Below, piece by piece: positions 58,650-64,000 of a stretch of 64,000 bases of DNA. The notes beneath the pieces were generated by a model. It searched no databases, was not told the DNA's origin, and was given only the letters and a program-made list of their open reading frames with translations. Origin of the DNA: Sanguinoderma infundibulare (lineage: Eukaryota; Basidiomycota; Agaricomycetes; Polyporales; Polyporaceae); NCBI GenBank assembly GCA_032821775.1, contig JAVLRN010000017.1, positions 310,001 through 374,000 on the forward strand. Direction: 5' to 3'. Each line of letters begins with the position of its first letter. Position 1 is the first letter of the stretch. Both the position numbers and the translations under genes were made by a program.

Positions 58650-61581
58650 ATGCCCCCTCGGAAGAAAGCTACCGCAGCGGACGGCACGGACGCGTCAGCC
58701 GCCCCGACGCGCTCCTCAGGGCGCACGCGCGCCCCATCCGCCAAAGCCGTCGCGGTCGCGGTCGCCAACGACGCCATCGCGAATGGGACAACGGGCATGA
58801 ACGGCGGCGCGACAAAGAAGACGCGGGGCAAGCGTGCGCGGGACGAGACCGAATCGGGCGCGGAGACGGACGCTTCGGAGAAGCCGGCGGCGAAGAAGCC
58901 GAAGGCGAGCAAGAAGAGCAAGAAGGAGCTGGACGCGATTGACGAGGAAGGTGAAGGAGAGGAGGGAGAGGAGGAGGAGGAGGAGGAGGAGGAGGAGGAG
59001 GAGGAGGAGGAGGAGGAGGTGAAGCCGGCTGCGAAGAAGGGGCGGAGGACAAAGGCGAAGACGGCTCCGAAGGCGCGGGCGACCAAGGCTCAGGGTGCGA
59101 AGAAGGCGAAGGATGCCGACGAGGACGTCGACATGGATGACGAGGCCGCGGACGAGGAGAACGAGGAGGAGGACAAGAAGCCCGCGTCCAAGAAGCCCGC
59201 GAGCAAGGCCGCGGCCAAGGGCAAAGGCAAGGCCAAGGATGCGGCGGACCTACCGCAGAAGATGGTACGTCGTCCTAACACTCATCCCCCCTGATTCCAC
59301 CCCCAACCGCGACAACAGGTGACTGTGGTCAAACGCGGCAAAGCTCCTCCTGTCGATGCCCGCTCGGGCTGGGAGATGTCCCATGAGGTGCTCGTCACCC
59401 CCGACGGCGTGTGGGACGCGACGCTCAACCAGACCGACATCGGCAACAACGCGAACAAGTACGTGCTCTTTAACGCACCGCATACATGCATCTAACCGAC
59501 TCGATCGTGCACAGGTTCTACGTGCTCCAGCTCCTGCACCCTCTCGGCAACAACAGCCAAGTCACGCTCTTCACCTGCTGGGGCCGCGTTGGGGAGAACG
59601 GCCAGAACCAGAAGAAGGTCAGTCGGCGGAGAGGGTGCGTGTGGTGACCAACGACTAATGGTATTCCACTCAGGGTCCGTGGCCGTATTCACAGGCCATC
59701 AACGAGTTCAAGAAGCAATTCAAGGCTAAAGCAGCAGTCGACTGGGACAACCGCGTCGGGATGGTCCAGAAGAAGGGTACGTGTGCTTCTCGACGGACAG
59801 AGGAGACGTTGTCCTGATGTTGTGATATACAGGCAAATACCAGTGGATCGAAAGGTCCTACGGGGACGACGAGGAGGAAGAGGGCGAGGCGAGCGTCAGT
59901 GGGTCGTCGCAGAAAGAGGACGAGAAGGTCCCCGACACGACCTTGGGTCCAGAGCTCCAGCAGCTCGTCAAGCTCATCTTCAACCAATCGTAAGTGCTCT
60001 CCATCATGTCGGGCTATCATCCGGTTGAACTCGCTCGTATCACAGGTTGTTCGCTGCGACGCTCTCATCGATGAACTACGACGCGAACAAGCTGCCGCTT
60101 GGCAAGTTTCACCTCTCGAAGCCGCGTCGCGCGAATGCTGAATATATGCACAGGAAAGCTTGCCAAGGGCACCATCCTCAATGGCTTCTCTGCCCTCAAG
60201 GTGCTCTCTGAAGTCATTGGCCAGCCCGGCGGCGCCACCGCCACGCAGCACGGCGGATTCCGCAGGGCCGTCGAGGACCTCACCTCGCGCTACTACTCGT
60301 AAGCATGCCCCGAATCGGCATCAATACTTGGCTAACCTCGCACGCAGCATCATCCCGCATGTCTTCGGGCGCGACCGCCCGACGGTGATCGACTCGCTGG
60401 AGCTCCTCAAGAAAGAGCTCGAGCTCGTCGACGCCCTCGGAGACATGGAGATCGCGACGAAGCTGCTCTCGTCCGCGATCCCCAAGGACGCGGCTGGCAA
60501 TGCCGTGAACCCGCTCGACGCGCACTTCCGTTCGCTCGAGCTGTCGAAGATGGAGCCCGTCGCGCGGGGGAGCAAGGAGTTCGGCGCGCTCCAGGCGTAC
60601 ACGCGCGACACGCACGGGGCGACGCACAGGCATTACGGCGTGGAGGTGCTGAACGCGTTCCGTGTGGAGAGGGAGCACGAGACGGAGGCGTGGAATGACG
60701 CGGGCTTTGGGGCGTTGGGTGCGGGAGAGCGGATGTTGCTGTGGCACGGCTCGCGGACGACGAACTTTGCGGGTATCCTGAAGCAGGGTCTGCGGATCGC
60801 CCCGCCCGAAGGTGAGCCCGAGCACGGTCCATGCATTTGGCGCGAAGCTGACCCCATCGTTTTCAGCTCCTGTGACTGGGTACATGTTCGGCAAGGGTGT
60901 GTACTTCGCAGATGTGAGTCTCCTTGATTTTATTGAAGCCTTTTCTTTGCGGTGCTGACTATCGTTCGCGCAGACGATGTCCAAGGTACTTGCATTTGCC
61001 GTGTTCGGCTTTCCGTTGCTGATGAGGTGTCCGGACGCCAGTCCGCGAACTACTGCCACGCATAGTGAGTCGCGCCTCGCTTCTGAGTTGGCACCCGCCA
61101 CTCACACGAACACACTCACGCAGCCTGAGCGACAACACCGGCCTGCTCCTCCTATGCGAGGTCGCCGTGAAGCCGTTCGTCGAGCAGCGCGAGGCGAACT
61201 ACAACGCCGACCAGGACTGCAAAAACGCGGGTGCCAGGTAAGCTTCTTCGACGCCAGCCTCGCTCGCTTCGCTGATCGAAACCATGCTCTCTCCAGGGCG
61301 ACGAAGGGTCTCGGGCGCACCCAACCTGCCCAATGGCAGGACGCCGGCGACGCGCTCGAGAACGCCGAGCTCAAGGGCTGCCACATGCCCAAGGGGCCGG
61401 GCAAGGGCGTCTCGGACCCGCATGTGTATCTGGAGTACAACGAGGTTTGTACCTCTCTTCGTCACCGACGGTGTTGATGCGAGATCTGATGGAACGCCTT
61501 TCGGAACAACGTGTACAGTACATCGTTTACGACCCTTCGCAGATCCGGGTTCGGTACCTGCTGATGGTCAAGATGCAGTAG
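58650..61581 (+). CDS. Poly(ADP-ribose) polymerase (WGR-PRD-catalytic)
   Basis: A nuclear enzyme that uses NAD+ to build poly(ADP-ribose) on proteins at DNA breaks. Fourteen exons: 58650-59264, 59319-59458, 59515-59617, 59674-59776, 59833-59989, 60046-60101, 60154-60298, 60348-60811, 60867-60913, 60974-60985, 61042-61064, 61124-61237, 61297-61444, 61519-61581 (2190 nt, 729 aa). Residues 1-205 are a disordered Lys/Glu/Ala-rich region with KKTRGKRAR-type nuclear signals and a run of 17 Glu. A WGR domain follows (CWGRVGENGQ), then the helical regulatory domain (LPLGKLAKGTILNGF) and the ART domain. The catalytic triad is complete: His573 in LLWHGS, Tyr607 in GVYFAD, Glu709 in YNEYIVYD. There is no BRCT domain, which many fungal PARPs carry. 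The intron at 60102-60153 uses a GC donor. Confidence 0.93.
58968..59018 (+). repeat. GAG trinucleotide microsatellite (17 Glu)
   Basis: Seventeen uninterrupted GAG codons inside the PARP N-terminal region. Length variation would stay in frame. Confidence 0.95.
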
Positions 61582-61880
61582 GAAAAGGAGACCTGCGCGG
61601 TCGGATACATGCCCAGTATATACTGTACTCGCCTCTATTCTGCCTGTTTGTGCTTGTTGATATTGCGAAATTATACGATGCGACATTCGAATGGATCCCA
61701 ATCATTGTCCAAGTCGACGTGAGGCGCGCCAGGAGGTTCGTCTACTGACGATTTCAGCGGAGCTCGGCCTCGCCATCGCGCCCAAGGCTTCCCAATCGCT
61801 GCTGATGCGGGCTTATCGGGCTTCTCGCATCCCCGAACCGGCTCTCAGCGCTCAGTCCGAGACCTCATCTGACGTCTGCG

Positions 61881-61890
61881 TATATATATA
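61881..61890 (+). promoter_or_regulatory. TATA box, ligase copy 3
   Basis: The sequence tatatatata lies 78 bp upstream of the start at 61968 and 300 bp downstream of the PARP stop codon. The preceding ctcgcatccccgaaccgg and cctcatctgacgtctgcg blocks recur upstream of copy 2. Confidence 0.6.
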
Positions 61891-61967
61891 GGCTCATGCC
61901 CCGCGATATCCTCCCCCCTCGCTCTCACCGCATACCATATCTTGCATTCCAGGTTCCGACTTCTGAC

Positions 61968-64000
61968 ATGACCGTATTCCACTCACCACGGACGTTCGAG
62001 CCTCCGCGCGACGACGTGACGGTCGCGCAGTTCATGTTGGACGACGTCGGCGCCGCGCGAGCCCGTCCGGCACGGCCGGCATACATTCCTTGCTTCGTAG
62101 ATTCCGAGACGGGCAAGACGATGGATTTCGAAGAGGTGCGCGAGCCTACCTGTGCCTGGTCTTGTTATTGAACTGCTGAATTGATGAGGGGTTGTGGTCG
62201 TAGCTCCGGCATCGCAGCCACGCATTGGCCCGGTCGCTAAAAGGACGTTATGATATTGGTGAGGCTGAAATTCTGACTTGCATCTGATTTTGACCCGATA
62301 GGCCCTCTCGAAAACACACGTCCAGGTCGGCTACCTACCTAACTGACCTCGATGGGAGCCCCAGGTAGTCCCAGACTGGGCTCCCGTCGACGTCGGTTGG
62401 TAAACAGACCTGAAAGTCCTTTTTGAGAGGGTCTAAAACAGGTGTACTGTGGCTAATGGCGTGCTGATGGTTTATGTTAGGTGTCGGTAGTGTAGGTTCG
62501 TGGTCTCGGTTATTCAGTTGGTGAACGCGGTAGTGAACTGGCTGTAGTTTCGGTCTTCCTTCCCAACCACATTGGTGAGCACATGTGTCTCGCATTTGTT
62601 TCAGTCGGGAGACCTAATGGGAGAGTGTCTGGTGTAGATTACGGTGTCATCGTGTGGGCAATTCATAGGCTAGGCGGCATTGTTGCGTACGTATGTATCA
62701 TTCCACTCGCAGACATGGTACTGACCGTTCCGCAGTGCACACAGCTCAACGCTTACACCGGACGAATTTGGTACGTCCTTACCGGACTGACACGCCTCGC
62801 TTCTTCTGACATGTCTACCACAGCCTACCAAGTCGGGCTTACCGAATCCTCCCTCATCGTGGCTTATCCAAGTAATCTTCAAGTATCCCTTTCCGTCATG
62901 AAGAAGCACAAGATCCCTGAGAATCGACTCGTCCTCCTGGATGGCCATCTTGCGCCGGCTGCCCCCTTCCTTTCCATCGAGTCACTCATAGACGAACACG
63001 AGAGACACTCGCCCTACGTTGAACACACCTTCAGACCCGGTGAAGCGAAGACAGCTATTGCGTTCCTGTCCTTCTCGTCAGGCACGACTGGAAATCCCAA
63101 AGTATGTTCTCATTTGGTACATTGGTGACTGGCCTCACCCGAGAGATACAGGCAGTTGCTATATCCCATTACAACCTCGTCTGCAGCGTCCTCCAGACCG
63201 CCGCAAGCAACCTTATACACGAACAATATGCTCCTTGGAAGGATCAGCGCTTTCGACCGGGAGATAGATATGACGGGAGTATGTGCTTGACTTGATCCTA
63301 GAAATCCAGGTTCGCTGACGTTCAAAGCGACTTCACAGCTCTGCCGACCTACCGTAAGTCGGCCACTGGCTAGCGTGACCTATACGAGGCGGCTGACAGT
63401 GGAGCGTAGATATACTCGGCTTGGTTATAAACGTGAGTGCTTTGCGAACTTTACACTAGCAACTGAGCTCAACTCCATGATCCACCACCCAGCTTCATTT
63501 CATGCTCTACGCAGGTGTACGCACATCCACGTATCTCAGAACCGCCCCCACAGACCTAATCTAGAAACCCAGTTGACGATGATCGTCTCGAAAGCATTCG
63601 TCTTCGAAAGGTTCCTGCAGAATATACAGCGCTATAGGATCACCCATCTGACGTGAGCATGCTCCTCCATTTCATCATCATACCCCCGAGGCCTCACACG
63701 AACGAATTACAGCATGGTACCCCCGCAAGTGGTCTTGCTCTGCAAGGTGCGCTGTTTAGCTTATGGGTGATGTATCTGATACATCTTGAGCGTTCATAAT
63801 CACGATCCAGAACGCCCTGACGAAGAAGTACGACCTCTCGAGTGTGCGCTACTGCCTGATCGCGGCCGCGCCTCTCTCTGCAGAGTTGACAGCGGAACTC
63901 GTGCAAGTGTTTCCGGACGCACAGCTCGGACAAGGATATGGTAAGGGTTTTTCCTCATCTTGATAACTCGTGCTCGATACTTACGCGCGACCTCGAAGGG
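61968..64000 (+). CDS. 4-coumarate-CoA-ligase-like enzyme, copy 3 (cut by window end)
   Basis: The third ANL ligase, opposite in strand to copies 1 and 2. The first exons read: 61968-62135 ([18 protein letters not shown]), 62204-62258 ([18 protein letters not shown]), 62518-62574 (VFLPNHI), 62638-62686 ([13 protein letters not shown]), then SSTLTPDEF and the large exon with SSGTTGNPK at 63075-63101. Further on come [49 protein letters not shown] and GQGYG, where the window ends. The C-terminal third is outside. The intron at 62259-62517 is much longer than in copy 2 because it contains an inserted hairpin element. The fourth exon gives a clean link to the next one that is harder to read in copies 1 and 2, so this may be the best-preserved copy. 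Confidence 0.82.
62288..62438. mobile_element. MITE-like hairpin insertion in the ligase copy 3 intron
   Basis: About 150 bp absent from the same intron of copy 2. The ends are imperfect inverted repeats (ttttgaccc...ccctctcgaaaa versus ttttgagagggtctaaaa). The centre has a strong hairpin, gggagccc (about 62356) with gggctccc (about 62382), flanked by a further complementary cga/tcg. No coding capacity. A small non-autonomous DNA element is the likeliest reading. Confidence 0.5.

Noticed and set aside
58628..59086. Long minus-strand frames opposite the PARP N-terminus
   Set aside because: They are poly-Ser/poly-Pro mirror images of the GAG repeat and Lys/Glu-rich coding strand.

Overview
The window looks like nuclear DNA of a filamentous basidiomycete, most likely a wood-decay Agaricomycete of the Polyporales type. 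Reasons: genes are broken by many 45-80 bp introns with GT..AG borders, coding DNA is GC-rich, there are no operons, and there is a class II manganese peroxidase beside a GH16 glucanase. All gene models below were spliced by eye from reading frames and splice signals. Where the exon lengths add up to a whole number of codons I say so.

Layout. 0.9-7.1 kb: a tandem pair of ABC half-transporter genes, the first a pseudogene, the second intact (741 aa). 7.5-8.2 kb: a chimeric member of a repeated gene family called family X here, whose function I do not recognise. 11.1-15.9 kb: a large rhodanese plus protein tyrosine phosphatase gene. 17.6-22.1 kb: a cluster of three family X genes (two intact, one broken) on the minus strand. 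22.5-23.5 kb: a small secreted basidiomycete protein. 25.5-26.8 kb: a stray family X 5' flank, then a wrecked O-methyltransferase. 28.0-30.7 kb: a 16-exon flavin monooxygenase. 31.8-33.0 kb and 44.3-46.6 kb: two P-loop NTPase genes of one expanded family. 35.9-37.4 kb: manganese peroxidase. 39.3-40.8 kb: GH16. 42.0-43.6 kb: an F-box gene with frame breaks. 46.9-48.1 kb: a dead, inverted family X copy. 48.9-64.0 kb: three 4-coumarate-CoA-ligase-like genes (two minus, one plus, the last cut by the window end), with a PARP gene between the second and third. A 1.17 kb element with long inverted arms and tRNA-like segments sits between ligase copies 1 and 2.

Functionally the window mixes extracellular wood and glucan chemistry (peroxidase, GH16), small-molecule metabolism (three acyl-CoA ligases, a flavin monooxygenase, a decayed methyltransferase, an ABC exporter), DNA-damage and kinase signalling (PARP, PTP), and fast-evolving lineage-specific families (family X, the P-loop family, F-box). 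Gene duplication followed by decay recurs: ABC, family X, P-loop and ligase copies all show it. Long stretches between genes (8.3-11.1, 15.9-17.6, 23.5-25.5, 33.0-35.8, 37.4-39.3, 56.5-58.6 kb) hold no gene I can support.
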